Assembly: GCA_012656075.1 (NCBI GenBank)
Contig: JAAKBF010000137.1
Coordinates: forward strand, 24,874-88,873
Reading direction: 5' to 3'
Source: Phytophthora hibernalis
Taxonomy: Eukaryota; Oomycota; Peronosporomycetes; Peronosporales; Peronosporaceae
DNA: 64,000 nt
The stretch's first letter is position 1. Each line of letters opens with the position of its first letter. The notes beneath the pieces were generated by a model that had not been told where the DNA came from, did not search any database, and saw only the letters and a list, made by a program, of their open reading frames with translations. Positions 1 to 12,272 of this stretch are shown here, one piece after another. The position numbers and the translations under genes were made by a program.

Positions 1-1354
1 CGGCCATCTTCTCCGACTGCTACCCGATCTTCGGCTACCGACGCCGACCATACCTGATCATGGGCTGGGTGCTCACGTTCGTGTGCTGCTTATTGATGGC
101 GATTCTGCCACTCGGTGACCCGTTCTACGGTGACCCGGCACTCGCTGACATTGACGAAGATGAACTCACTGCAGAACAACAAGCAATGATTAACTACGGC
201 GCACCGGACAAGGGGATCAAGCTCATCATCTTCTTCGTGTTCGCCAATCTGGGCACGGTCATCTCGTTCGGCGCCTCGGACGGGTACATGGTGGAGCTAG
301 CACGACGTGAGCCCGAGGAAACTCGCGGTACCGTCCAAGCCCACGTGTCTGCAACGCGCAACGTTTTCATGGTGCTGGCTGCGTTCATGACGGGTATTGG
401 TCTCAACGGGAGGACTACGGCGGGGATTTCTCGTGGACCATGGGTTTCAACGCCATCATGGGCATTTGTGCGGCTTTCTCGTTCGTGACCATCCCCCTCT
501 GCTGGTTCTGCATTACCGAGGAGAAGGCTCCGCGCAAGTCCATGCGCAAGTTCTTGGCCTACATGTACGACCTGGTTCAGCACCGCGTCATGTACCAGGT
601 GATCGCGTTCCGCTTTTTCCGTCAGATCATGTCGCTGTTCTCGGTGACTGCGTCTAGCCCCATTCAGAGCACGTGGGCCAAGGTGACGCCGCTGAATGAA
701 GGCATTTCCGAGATGATTTCGTGTCTCGTGACTTTTATTTCGCTGTGGATTGTTCGTCGGTATGGACTGCACTGGAGCTGGAAGGTTGTGATCGTGGTGT
801 GCCAGTTCGGTGTCGTGTTCGTGGATGCCTTCCCGACGTTCTTCACTATCTGGGATGTGTACCGTAGTCAATGGTTCTGGTTGGGTGTGCCGCTGCTTGA
901 GGAATTCCCTAACAGCATTGGCGACTTCATTGCAACGCTTTTCGTTGTGGAAGTATGTGACAAGGGCAGCGAAGCTACCGTCATGGGTTTGATGATCACG
1001 GTCTCTGCTCTGGGCACGCCGTTCTCCACGGTCCTCTACAAGACGGTGGACAGCTACTTCGAGATCGAGCGCAAGTTCATCGTCAAGGACGACCACCATG
1101 TGCGATCACAAGTCTCGTACGCCTACCTCATCGCCTACGCGTTCAACCTGCTCTCGGTCATTTTTGTGGTGTGGTTACCGCGCCAAAAGGCCGAGGTGCA
1201 CGCGCTCAAGGCCAAAGGAGGCAAGAGCAAGTTGCTGGGCACGCTCACCGTTTGCTACCTCACTTTCGCCTTCTTTTGGATCGTCATGACTAACGTTTTG
1301 GGACTGTTTGACTCCACCTCTTGCTTACGCATTGCTGGAGGCACGGGCTGTTAA
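1..1354 (+). CDS. BT1/folate-biopterin transporter family protein, 5' end outside window, one frameshift
   Basis: Polytopic transporter of the BT1 (folate-biopterin) branch of the major facilitator superfamily, abundant in oomycetes; substrate unknown. The frame is already open at base 3 and reads a typical cytosolic loop (SDCYPIFGYRRRPYLI), so the start lies upstream. Several hydrophobic segments follow, and the protein ends in the family-typical tail STSCLRIAGGTGC with a TAA stop at 1352-1354. The frame breaks at about 413-420, just before DYGGDFSWTMGFNA; one extra G in the run at 417-418 would restore it. I read this as a sequence error in a probably functional gene. The family call rests on motif recognition, not on a search. 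Confidence 0.8.
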
Positions 1355-1789
1355 GAACGGGTGTCATGCCAGCGTTCCTGGCGTATTACTTCGTTTTAGA
1401 GGTCGAGCCGTGAGTGCTCTACTGTAGAAGTCGATCAACGATGTTAACTTCAAAGTCAACCTTCATTTCTTTACTTGTTGTGTAATGGTCCCATAGTCAA
1501 CGTTGATAAATGCTGCCATTTCAGCCTTCAGCTCAACACTCAACCGTTGCAATGTAGTGTAGGTTCATGAGCGTCACACAATAGCCAAAGATCGACAACT
1601 GACGCAGTGATCCTATTCGCTCCTCATGTTGAAGTTGCCTCGTACTTTCCAACCTCTCTCACGGTACTCTCATGCCCATCACATTCTGTCTCTTCTTCTG
1701 TACACATTGTATCCATTCGGTGGCTGCAGCCAGTCGCTCTCCACCAGAGACTTTCCAACAATCACTCTGCATTCCGCACTCGAAGGCAC
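1355..1789. other. intergenic spacer between BT1 gene and PPR gene
   Basis: No convincing gene. It contains one CTACTGTAG palindrome (1418-1426), about 65 nt past the BT1 stop, then an AT-moderate stretch that must hold the PPR promoter. A reading frame is open from about 1607 into the PPR gene, but its first 60 codons look like 5' UTR. Confidence 0.5.
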
Positions 1790-4356
1790 ATGTCGAACCT
1801 GCTGCGCTTCGCCGCGTCGGCGGCCGCACGTCGCTACGTGGCGGCGGCTTGTGCCGTGATCCTTCCCGCCGCTGCGTGCCACCTGAACGGCGCTCTCTCC
1901 AGCTCTCCAGCGGTGTCTCATTCGCGCCAGATCTCGCACAGCAACGCGCTCATGAAGCGCAAAGGCGGCGCGTCCGCCTTCGTGTCCAAGACGTCGAGCT
2001 GGAACAAGAGCAAGGGCAGCAAGAGCCACAACGCGCTAAGTACGAAGAAGAAGCTCAAGAAGGACACGGCGCCGCACCGCTCGCACGTGGAACGCATGCG
2101 CGACCTTAAGACGGCGCAGAGAACGAACGATCACAACGCCAAGCAGTGGGCGGCGCTCGAGCGCGATGAGGAGCTTACCAAGGATCTGGACGAGGTGTTC
2201 GAGTACCTGGACAAGTCCGGACCGCAGGAGACTACATCTACGAGCCGGAGCCGAGTCTCGAGGACGTGGACGAGCTGGACGCGCTCCAGAAGCTCAACGC
2301 CATCGCCAGACGAGACCCGGACATCATGAAGGAAGTGGACGAGACTCAACGTGCTGTTGCAGGTGCTGTTGAAGCTGAAGCTGAAGCTGAGGCTGAAGGT
2401 GAAGGTGAAGGACAGGAAGCTGAAGGACAGGGACAGGTGCAGCATGAACTGGCGGTGGACGACTACAACTTCCTCTTGCGAGTGTACGCGATCAAGGGAT
2501 TGCACAAGCAAGCCAACGCCTTGCTGACGAGGATGGAGAAGAACCTTGAACCTATTGCGGCTGAGAGCACCGTGATGCCTGTGAAGCCTGCTGATGGCAC
2601 GGAGCTGGCGCTCATGGAGGCCTTGGACAGTGTCCCGCACGTCGTAGCGCCTGACGCCAAGTCATACATGCTCTATGCTACGGCGCTCGGAGAGGACGGG
2701 CAGGCGGCCCATGCTGTCCGTGTGATTGGACGTATGAAGGAACGCGGCGTTCTGCCGAATGTGCCGGTGTATAATGCCGTCATGCGCGCGTGCTCGAAAG
2801 CCGGACGTGTGCCCTGGGCATACAATGTCATGGAGAAAATGCAGGTGGCGGGTTTTGTGCCCGACCGCGCGTCGTTCACGATTCTTATGAATGCCGCTAT
2901 TGCCGAAAAAGATCTCGACAAGGCGTTTGAGACGTTCCACTTGATGCGTACGCATGTTACGGAACCGGATGAAGTCGCGTTCACCTGTCTGATTAACGGC
3001 TTTGCGCGTGAAGGACGTGTGGAGCGTGCGTTGAACCTGCTGGATGACTTGTTGGAGTGCGGTCTCACGCCCTCGCTCGTGACGTTCAACACGCTGATGA
3101 ACGCCTGTGCCAAGTCACACTACTACGCGCACAAGGCTATCGACTTCTACTACGAAATGCAAGAGCTGTATGACTACGTGCCAAACTTGTACTCGTACAC
3201 GACGGTGTTGCACGCTTGTGCCAAGCACGGTGACTTTATCCAGGCCGAGCAGATCATTCGCCACATGGAACGCCACCACGTGCCCATGACTGAGTTCGTG
3301 TACAACACACTTTTCAACGTGTACGCACGTGCTCAAGTTAGAAGTATCGTGGACAAGGCCCCTCGCAACCAGAAGCCCCTGCCTAAGGCTGAACCAATTT
3401 ATCAGGAGCCACTCGAGTGGGATGACGATGGTAAGGAAATTGACCTGACACGTCCCGGTAAGGAAACGTCCTCGCTTGAAAACGCGAACTACGACGGTCG
3501 TTTTGACGAAGAGGATGAAGAGGAGGATGAAGCTGATAGCTACAAGCTGAGCCCTGAGGCTCTGGAGCAGGTGCAAGCTTTGCGCGAGAAGGACAATGCT
3601 GAACACGACAAAATGATGAACGCGGAAGCGACAGATTTGGTGAAAACTAAACGAAGTATGGAGGTTTATGGCGAGGACGACGATCGTTTGTTTGCTGACA
3701 TGGAAGAATCTTTGGATTTTGAGTTGAAGCCGATGGACCTGGAGCACTTTGGTAAGTTTCAGACGCTCAATATTAAGCGTGCTGAGGTTCGATTCCATGA
3801 GATGACCTTCGAGAAGAGCTTGAAGCCATCATTGATTACGCTGAACTCCATGATGGCGGTGTACTCCAATGCACTGCGACTGCGTTCAGCTGAAGTCTTT
3901 ATGGATGAAACATTCTCCAAGTTTGACGTGAAGCCTAATAAGTTCACGTACCGTAGCATGATGCAGATGTACGTGCGTGCCAAGCGCACGCCTCAGGCCG
4001 AACAGTTGATTGAGCGTGTGCGCTCGGAGATTGATAGTGGAGACTTGGAAGCGGACGAAGTGACTTTCGGGTTCTTGGTGGACCATTACGCAAGAAAGGG
4101 CCTCGTGCGCCGCGCGCTTAATACACTAGAGGATGCAGACGCACTAGGCTTGCAGCTGCAAGAGAAGCACCTGAAGAAGATCCGTGTCCTCACAGAGAAG
4201 TACGGCGTATTCACCGATCTTATCCCGGAGGATCCGAATGCTGTGTTGCTGGCTGGCTCGCGTCACAAACTGATGGAAAAGCGCAAGGTTCGAGCACAGG
4301 TGTTGGAGTACAACCGCAAGATCGGCAAGCGCTATCTGCTTCCTGATAGAGTCTAG
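1790..4356 (+). CDS. P-type pentatricopeptide repeat (PPR) protein, organelle-targeted, one frameshift
   Basis: PPR proteins bind organellar RNA for processing, stability or translation. I chose the ATG at 1790 because it begins an Ala/Arg-rich, acid-free presequence (MSNLLRFAASAAARRY) typical of mitochondrial import. About 850 codons. PPR helices run from about 2640 to 3330 (35-residue repeats such as YNAVMRACSKAGRVPWAYNV) and again from about 3830 to 4130. An acidic linker (about 3480-3540, DEEDEEEDE) separates the two arrays. An in-frame Glu/Ala-Gly microsatellite lies at about 2365-2412. The frame shifts at about 2225-2235; one added G restores continuity into DYIYEPEPSLEDVDEL. The stop is TAG at 4354-4356. 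Confidence 0.82.
2365..2412 (+). repeat. in-frame GAAGCT/GAAGGT microsatellite
   Basis: Six-nucleotide repeats encode alternating Glu-Ala then Glu-Gly inside the PPR gene, between the presequence region and the first PPR array. Length polymorphism is likely and would not change the frame. Confidence 0.75.
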
Positions 4357-4820
4357 ATGAAATGTTTCGGTTCACGACTGAGGTAGATAGTTGCATGGTT
4401 AGCGGGACATGGTAAATACACATCCAAACTGTTTTACCAAGTGTGAAAATATATCAAGAAGCCAGCTTGCCTACACTGTACAAATATTGTTTCTTGCAAA
4501 ATGACAGGTCAGTCTGGAAATCCGGAGCAATTTACATGTCGGAGAGCAGCAGACAAGGAAGGTGATTATGGGGTGACGTTGGCCCTCGCAATGGACACGT
4601 TAATAACGTGACGTTATCAACATTTTAAATCCCTTGGTTTGTTCAGAATATCTCCCACGGCTGGTTGATCGAGTTTTGTGGTGAATGTTGAGAAGAATGT
4701 AAGCCGTGGATGATCAATCGATTGGAGATACCTTGTGCGATTGACCGTTGGATCCCGTCCGAAGATTCCTTCTAAACACAAAATAGGAAACTTCGTAGGT
4801 ATTATTCTAGGCATGTAGCG
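4357..4820. other. convergent intergenic spacer
   Basis: Lies between the 3' ends of the PPR gene (plus) and the membrane-protein gene (minus). I see no gene or repeat in it. Confidence 0.45.
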
Positions 4821-5722
4821 TCACTCTTCCCTAATTGAGAGTACATCGGTGTCTACCACAACTTTGTTTGAAAACTGTACTGAAGTGACTGCTACCTTGG
4901 CGACTTCTTGAAATGTTGGAGGTGCTCGCCCTACGCTTTCTTTTCCTGCCACTTTCTTCACAAATGACTCCACCACACGAGGTGGCCCAACAGAACGCTT
5001 GGAGTCTCTCTTACTCTTGGCCACGTAGCTAGTGCGGCTTTCAGCACGAGCTTTCTGTCGGATATTGAGCAAAATGCAAGTTATGATGAGCACGCGGTTG
5101 CCAATAGCCTGTGGGAACTCCACGAGACGCCAGTTCGAAATTCCAACATCGCGAACGGAAATTCGTGAAACACGAGCATGACGTAAATCATAAATTCCAT
5201 CTTGCGCTCGGCGAACACCTTTCGGAACCCACCTGAAAGTGAGAGGTAATAGAAGCGGAACACCAGGACGAATACCAGCGAGACTGACTCCAACACGTTC
5301 CCGAATATATGAAAAGCTTCGCCTGATAGTTTTCCTGCGGCGTCCAGTATACAGCTTAGAACACTGAGCCAGCCAAGAAATATAAAACCCTCAGCGATGT
5401 AGGTGAGCCAGACGATCGAACGGACTCGGACCTTGACGCTAACTGCGCGGCCAATAATCGTGATCTGAATAATGAAAGTGAGCTGTAAACTCGTCTCAGA
5501 GATATCATTCATGGCCATTAAGAGGTTGAGATCTTCGTGAAAGTACAGCTGCGTTGCGAACACAAGGAAAGATGCAACCAGTAGCATCCGCACTCGAATT
5601 TCTCGTCTTTTCGGGTAGTAGACCGACAGGAGATACTGAAATACCCACGCGTCGAGAACTAGGATGACTGGAAGGAAAATATTACGCGCCAAGGCGTTCA
5701 TTTTGTCTTGAGTAATTGCCAT
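4821..5722 (-). CDS. polytopic membrane protein of unknown function, one frameshift
   Basis: I do not recognise the family. Starting at 5722 (MAITQDKMNALARN) the product has about six to seven hydrophobic segments over 210 residues, short loops, and a basic cytosolic-type tail (KARAESRTSYVAKSKRDSKR) in the second half. The frame breaks at about 5113-5122, after GVSW; one extra base in the CC run at 5120-5121 joins it to EFPQAIGNRVLIITCILLNI, which carries the last membrane segment. The intact protein would be about 300 residues. No signal peptide or catalytic motif is visible. Confidence 0.6.
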
Positions 5723-6935
5723 AGTTGAAGGGGTACTTGCTGAGCGAGTGAGGCTTCGTTGAGCGGTCAGCGTTGGCAGCCCAAAACACGTTGTCGCTCG
5801 TTTACGAACGGAGACGCAAGAAACATTTGATGTGCACGTGATAGCTCAGAACGTCGTCCTCTCTGAACTATTATTGAAAACACCCCATATTTCGCCGCTC
5901 GAAACTATAAATGCTTGCTTCGACCGCCGGTCATTTTGCGTCTACTGTAGTTGATGCCGGTAGATCCGCTGGAAATACATTCCCACACCGATCTTTGGTC
6001 CTCGGAAATGCAACCACAGCATCTCAATCGGTTCGTCGGCTTGTAGCCTCCAATGGAGGGCCCCAAGACAATGTCACCGGTACCGGTACATGTAGAAACC
6101 CCTGCACGAAGTGTGTCCGCACAACTCCCCGATTGTCCCACCAGGATATGTAAATCGATACACTGTAACTGGAAAGAGCAACATGCAGGTACAGTACTGT
6201 ACCACCTCGAGGAATTGAACATCTTTGATGACCGCACTCTCTTCCAACTTGGCTTCCTGCAGACCTCTGCCCCGATCGCGTGAAGCTTTCACGGTGAAAG
6301 CATGAAAAAGCGTCGTCGAGATATCCTAGTGCGTGTGCATACGAATTCTATTCTACTCATGGGCTAACGGATACTGTGTCATACTCTCGTTACCACTGTA
6401 CCGGTATCACCAGAGGTGGCGCCTTGTTGGTCCTCATCAAAATGGCCAAACCGCGTGTTGAGATGTGGTCCGACGACGACTAGAACATCGATTTGACATG
6501 AGAATCTCGCCTCAATCCTCGGAGTCGTGTTGAAGCGAGGAGCCGGTCGATCACCATGCAACGACCCCATCTCGAGATACTTAGCCGGATCGACTCGTCC
6601 TTTCTCGACAGACCCATCCGTTCTTCGCTTCGTTGTTTTTCAAGCATGTGGCAGCGTGTGCAGCATTACAGCACCCCGCTGGTCGTACGGTCTCTACAGC
6701 TGTCATCGCCGGCTACCGAGGTTTTGCCTTGTAAAACTTGAGTTGCTTTGGGAATTGCCACGGAACATAACCACAGCTCGGTGCGGTGGAATGGCCTCGA
6801 CGAGGCAGAAACAAGACTTGCAGGGCCCGGGGAGTGCAAACGCTGGCTCTGCAGCTCGGTCGGTCCGACTCGACAGTTTTGCTTTGACAAGGTTTGGCGC
6901 AGTGCATTTTGTTGTTCGTACAGCTCCAAGCCGAA
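5723..6935. other. divergent intergenic region, 1.2 kb
   Basis: Upstream region shared by the membrane-protein gene (minus) and FYVE-GAF gene 1 (plus). Open frames here are short and have no recognisable content. It is rich in small palindromes: CTACTGTAG at 5942-5950, TACCGGTA at 6081-6088 and 6399-6406, TACATGTA at 6087-6094. Confidence 0.5.
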
Positions 6936-9760
6936 ATGTGGGCAACCAGCAGCATGATCAGCGAAAGTGGCTGCAGCGAAAGCTCCCGCGGCGTACGTCT
7001 CGAATGCGATCCGCAAAACCGGAGACTTACGATCACGAGAGGAATGGACGAATCGTCCAGTTTGGATGTTCAGCTATCAGACCAGGATATTGTCACGGAT
7101 CTATTGGCGACGTTGCCAAAGCTCAAAGCTGCGGTGGAGGACCAAGAGAACAAGGCACCGAATTGGTTACGCAAGTCGAAAAGCGGCGATTCCGTTGAGA
7201 TTTACGAGCTGCTTCCGACCAGGAATGGCAAGGGAGATGACATGGACCTCGTGCACTCGTTGGTGGCTTCTACCGAAATTGAATGCCATCTGAATGAAGT
7301 ACTCAATGTACTTACGAGTCACAACACCAACCACGACTTGGAAGCTTCGATGAGGGCCATTATCCCCAAGAAGAAAGTCCGACAGGGTGAAGTGCTGCTT
7401 CAACCGCATGCGACGACGTTGGATGGAGCTCCGATCAGGAGAACTCGAGCGACACAAAAGTCCTCACGCGGAGGTGCCAAGGTGGTGAGGTTTGATAACA
7501 CGACTATCCCGGAGGACGAAGAGGAAGAAGACACAGAACGGAAGGTGCTTGTGAGTGTTAGCATGACGCGCTTCAAGTCCAAACGCCGAATTGATCTGCA
7601 AGGCCGACTTCGCAACCGCCACCAGCGTCTACAGAAGTTGTGTCTTGCGACGTTGACCCACCAGTTTGTGGGCAAGCAGCGAGCGGTGCACGTGATCAAG
7701 ACGCTTCCTAGATCTGTGCACGACCAGCTTGCTCCAATTGAGGAGAAGCACCAGAGTCGATCGGTGTTGGGAAGTGGACTACGGGGACTTGACCACATCT
7801 CGGTGGGGTTCGACATCCAGACGAGGACTGTGCACTGCATTGGTGCTCGAGGTGCTGCTCAGTCGACTCGAATTATTGCTCACGGTTATGCCTCAGTCAC
7901 TCCGCCTGAAGGTTTCGGTCAACAGCAGCAGCGAACGATGACGTCGTACAGCCCAGCGGAGTTGGCGCAGTATCGCTCTCAGCACTTAAATCCTGAAGCA
8001 AAGCACGTGATTGACCTGCTCACGACTTCGTTGCAGCGATTCGAGCGCGTTATCCGTCGACGACGACTTGGTCTGCAAACGTTCATCAAAATCAAACCGG
8101 GTGACCGAAGTGGAGGTGACCACCAAGGCTTTCAGACCTGTGAGGTGTGCAACAAACGTTTCTCACTTCTTCGACGCGAATGGTACTGTCAGCTTTGTGG
8201 CCACGTATGCTGCAGCGACTGCTCCAAGTTGTACGAGGTGGAGGCGAAGATCGGTCAGGTGACCAAGAAGCGTCTGTGTGTACGCTGTATCACCAATGTC
8301 GACTCGTGCATCTTCGAGGACGAGGACTTTATGGCTGCGCTTGGTCCTGCTGTGGTTGATGATGGATACGACTACGAAGACGACTATGAGAGCGAGTGCG
8401 ACTACGACAGCGAATACGGATACGACAGCAAATACGATCGTCGAGGTGAAAATGACACGTACGCGAGTGTCGGCTCCACCGTCGCGTGCTCCGAGTTCGA
8501 AAGTGGTGGCAGTCCTGACGATATGTCATCGGAGCTGGGTCCGGAGAACGTACTGGAGCGTTCGATGGCGTTGCAGACACTCGATCGTCTAGTGAACTCG
8601 CAGATCAAGGCAGCGCCTGGCAAAATGACCGTGTTCGAGCGGTCTCGACTCACCCAGTCACAACTGTTTCAATCGCAGTCTCGACTCACCCAATCTCAGC
8701 TCTATCAGTCCCAGCTTACCCAGAGTCAGCTCACACAGAGTCAACTCACGCAGTCTCAGCTAAGCCAGTCTCAGCTAAGCCAGTCTCAGCTAAGCCAGTC
8801 TCAGCTAAGTCAGTCCCAGTCGCAAGCCCAGTTCCAGCAGTCTCAACTCAGTATGTCCCAGTTGAGCCAACCGCAGCCACAGTCGCAGCACAAGCAGTCT
8901 CAACTTACCCAGAGCCAACTCAGTCAACCGCAGTTCCAGCAATCGCAGCTCACTCAAAGCCAGCTCAGCCAGAGTCAGCTCAGCCAGTCTCAGTTCAAGC
9001 AGTCCCAGCTCAAGCAGTCGCAGTTTGATCAGTCCATTGTCGAACAACTTCGTGCCGACGTGGAAGACCACTTGAAGCGGACATTGCGAGCCACTCTGCG
9101 AGACACAAGAAGGGGTTTGCTGGTGGGGACGAATCCCAATTTTCAATCGCGCCGGTGGAGCGCGACTACCAATTGGAGTTTGATGGCAGTGTGACCATGT
9201 CCCCGAGCCATCCGTTGCCGCCGAAGCCGCTGCCGGCGCAGGAACGAAGACGACTACAATATGTCATTGGATCTGGTGCCTTGAGTCCGACGTACGACCG
9301 AAGTGCACTCAACATGCTGGGCCAGATCGCTGCCGCTCACCTGGATTGCCCTATCGGGTATATTACGATGATCGACCAGTCCACGCAGTACGTGGTGGGG
9401 CTGCATCCTCGCGGTGCCATCGGAATGTCAATTCCTCGAGAAGAGTCCATGTGCTCGTACACAATCTACCACGAACGTCCACTAGTTGTCAAGAACGCAC
9501 TCAACGACATTCGCTTCAGCCACATGGGCTTCGTGAGCCAAACCGGACTTCGGTTCTACGCAGGGTTCCCGATTCGTGGACCCGACAGTGCTGTGGTTGC
9601 TACAATCTGTGCTGCCGACTATAAGCCGCACAAGTATATCTCCGCCAAGCAGTATGCCGAAATGGAGGCGTTAGCAGAATTGGCGAGCACGCTCATTATC
9701 ACTCCCGACATCGAGATCAAGTCGGCAAAACGGGACCCACACGCGTTCCCAAGGTTTTGA
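6936..9760 (+). CDS. FYVE-like zinc finger - SQ/TQ-rich - GAF domain protein (paralog 1), one frameshift
   Basis: About 940 codons. I chose ATG 6936 (MWATSSMISESG) as the first ATG before the paralog-conserved block LSDQDIVTDLLATLPKLKAAV. A roughly 300-residue N-terminal region is shared by all three paralogs. A FYVE-type finger follows at about residues 398-450 (CEVCNKRF...WYCQLCGHVCCSDC...CVRC), then an Asp/Tyr-rich acidic patch, then a Gln-rich insert of [ST]QSQL repeats (about 570-700), then a GAF domain (about 785-930: CPIGYITMIDQ, FYAGFPIRG, ICAADYKP). The frame breaks near 9112 between insert and GAF; one more G in the GGGG run restores it. FYVE and GAF together suggest an endomembrane-associated sensor or adaptor, but ligand and role are unknown. 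The two His of the PI3P-binding signature are absent (RREWYCQ). Confidence 0.8.
8650..9030 (+). repeat. coding minisatellite encoding an extreme SQ/TQ cluster
   Basis: Imperfect 15-nt units (cag-tct-cag-cta-agc type) encode tandem TQSQL, SQSQL and FKQSQ pentapeptides inside FYVE-GAF paralog 1. I count more than 30 Ser-Gln or Thr-Gln dipeptides in about 130 residues. The two neighbouring paralogs lack this insert, so it expanded after duplication. Confidence 0.85.
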
Positions 9761-9851
9761 TTTGGTTGTAGAACTCGTTGTTGAGGCAGTACGCAATATC
9801 TAACTGGAAAATAAATGTGCTTCGTGAAGATACCAACTCGTGCGCCTTTGC

Positions 9852-12085
9852 TTAGCAAATAGCAGGAGTTTTGGGCGCCACGAGCTCCGATGCTAGTTTG
9901 GCGAGTGCCTCCATGGTAGCGTAGTCTTTGGTCGAAATGTTATTGTGCGGCACTGCATCGGCAGCACACAAAGACGCCACTACTTCACCATTGGGTCCGT
10001 GCACTGGGAAACCCGCGTAGAACTTAACTCCGAGGTCTTTGATGCACGGCATCTGCGAGAAACGCATATCGCGCATGGGGTTCTTCAGGATGAGTGGTTT
10101 CTCGGCGTATACGGCGTGGATGCACACGTTGTTGGTACGTGGCAGTGTGAAGGCCTTTTCTGGCAGATTGTACGTCCCGACAGCGTGGAAGTTGTCGTCG
10201 TCCACGACGGACACGAATCCAATGGGGCAGTTCAACCGTTTAGCGGCCACTTGAGCCACCAAGTCCAACGCCGCGTGATCATATTCTGGTCGGAGCACAT
10301 TCATTTGGTCAACAGCCTGAAGTCGCCGTGCCTCCTTCTTCGCTGCTGGCATTGGAGGCATCGGGTGGTCCTCCGCCTTGGTCTGGTTGGCGTCGAAGTC
10401 GAAGACGTAGTCGCGCTCTTCGATATCGGCGACGAAGCATTGATCCAAGGAGCTGTAGCGGTCTTTCATGACACGCAAACTCTGGCTCAGATAATTCTCC
10501 ACGTCCTGAGCTACCTGCTTCACCTTTGTCTTTTGCGTCTGTTCATGCTGCGTGACTTGGCACGCTTCGCCGCTGGGCTCGCAAACTCGTACTCTTGATT
10601 AGTGGCCACGGAGTTGACTAGTTGACCGAGGAAGTCAAGAGCGTGTGAGTGTTGACTCGGGTCGTCCGAGTACAGCTGCTCCGTGAGCTCCTCCTCTGAA
10701 CTCGACTCCGAGGCGGTGTCGCCGTCTACGTCCATCGCGTCGAGATGGTATTTGTCGTCATTGTACCAAAGAGCATCGTCCACCGCCACAACCGCAGGAC
10801 CCAGAGCCTGCAGCAAGTCTTCGTCGTCGAAAACGCACGAGTCGACGCGGTGCACGCACTGCAGACAGCATCGATTGCGACGGAGCTGCCCCACTCGAGC
10901 TTCTACCTCATAGAGCTGCGAGCAATCTGCACACACCATGTGCCCGCACAAGTGGCAGAAGAAGTCGCGACGGAAGAAATGGAAGCGCTTGGAGCAGATC
11001 GAGCAAGCTTTCTCCAAGGACGGATCATCGTACCCCGTTGGGAAGTAGATGAATGTCTGGAAGCCAAACCGACGACGACGCACTACCCGTTCAAACTGAC
11101 GCAGTGACTTGGTGAGCACATTGAGCACATGCTTCGCCTCCGGGTTCATGACACTTTCACGTCGACGTGCGAGCTCCGAAGCATTTGGTGCCATCATACT
11201 CGACATTGAATTCATAGACGACGTCAAGTCCGTAGTAGTCTCACCGAATTGAGTCGGCGGTGTGGGTGACGCATATCCGTGTGCGAAGATGCGGGTGACG
11301 TGGGTGTTGCTACCTGCGAAGGTCTGGTTGCTGTGGGTGCTCTGGACATGGAACCCCACACTCAAATGGTCGAGTTCATTGCGAAGAGCAGTGCGGTCTG
11401 ACGTTGCGATCAATTGGTCGTGAAGTTCCTTTGGCAGCGTTTTCATGATGTGCACCGCGCGGTCCTCGCCTGGGTATTGCTGCGTGAACGTGGAGAAGCA
11501 GAGCTTCTGTGTGCGCTTGTTGGTTCCTCCCAAATCCACGGGCATCCTCGGACGCAAAGTGGCAACGTTGACTCCGAACAAAGCTTGTTCCGGAGCTTCC
11601 TCCTTCTCCATTTCAAACCGTGAGGCCACCATGGATTGGCGTCGTAGGTCCGACGATAGCAGGCGTTGCTGACTGAACAGCACGTCGCCTTTCTTGAATT
11701 TCTTACCGGCCAACGCTTTCATGGTGGACTCGTACACATTCGACTCGTGGGTGATGAACACATTGAGTACCTCGTTGAGATGACAACGAAGTTCCGCTTT
11801 GGCCACCACCGCGTAGGCGATGTCACGGTCCTCTTCTTCTCCAGCTGCAGTGGCGAGTTCGAACAGGTCGACACCATGACGACGGTGACCCTGTTTCCAG
11901 CGACGACCGTACGTGTCCCGTGCAACGGCCGATTTGAGCTTGGGCACCGTGGCGACGATGTCGTCGCAGATTTCTTGGTCCGACATGACGAGTTTTTCTT
12001 GACCATTGGGAGCTGTGACCACGAGACCGGCCGGAGCCGATCCATAGTATCTGGAGTAGTCATTCGTGCCGCGTCGGGAGCTCAT
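9852..12085 (-). CDS. FYVE-like zinc finger - GAF domain protein (paralog 2), one frameshift
   Basis: Starts at 12085 (MSSRRGTNDYSRYYG) and reads an N-terminal region collinear with paralog 1 (SDQEICDDIVATVPKLKSAV). The FYVE-type finger is at about residues 355-410 (CSICSKRFHFFRRDFFCHLCGHMVC), followed by an acidic Ser-rich linker, a basic segment (KRAKSRSMNRRKRQ) and a GAF domain (CPIGFVSVVDDDNFHAVG, KFYAGFPVHGP, SLCAADAVPHN) ending at 9852. The frame slips at 10523-10524 just before VKQVAQDVENY; one added base in an adjacent short run rejoins it. The 3' end faces paralog 1 across only 91 bp, so the pair is convergent. The basic PI3P signature is altered (RRDFFCH). Confidence 0.8.
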
Positions 12086-12210
12086 GAAAACGTGTTGGTT
12101 GTGTCAATGAAGACTCGAAAGGCACCTCGAAGCTGAAGATCAAGACACCCACGCCGTAACTTGCAAAGTGAGACCGCCACGGCATTATTGACTCGGTGTG
12201 GGGTGTGGAG

Positions 12211-12272
12211 CACCACCGTGTCAATGACGCACCTGGCACCTGGTGCGTCATTGACACGTCCCAGGTGGTGCA
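12211..12272. promoter_or_regulatory. perfect hairpin/palindrome upstream of FYVE-GAF paralog 2
   Basis: Two 16-nt arms, GTGTCAATGACGCACC at 12218-12233 and its exact reverse complement at 12242-12257, are separated by 8 nt. The symmetry extends outward imperfectly through CACCACC / GGTGGTG. It lies about 130 bp upstream of the start at 12085. Each arm contains TGACGCA, close to the bZIP half-site family, so a regulatory role is possible but unproven. Confidence 0.6.
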
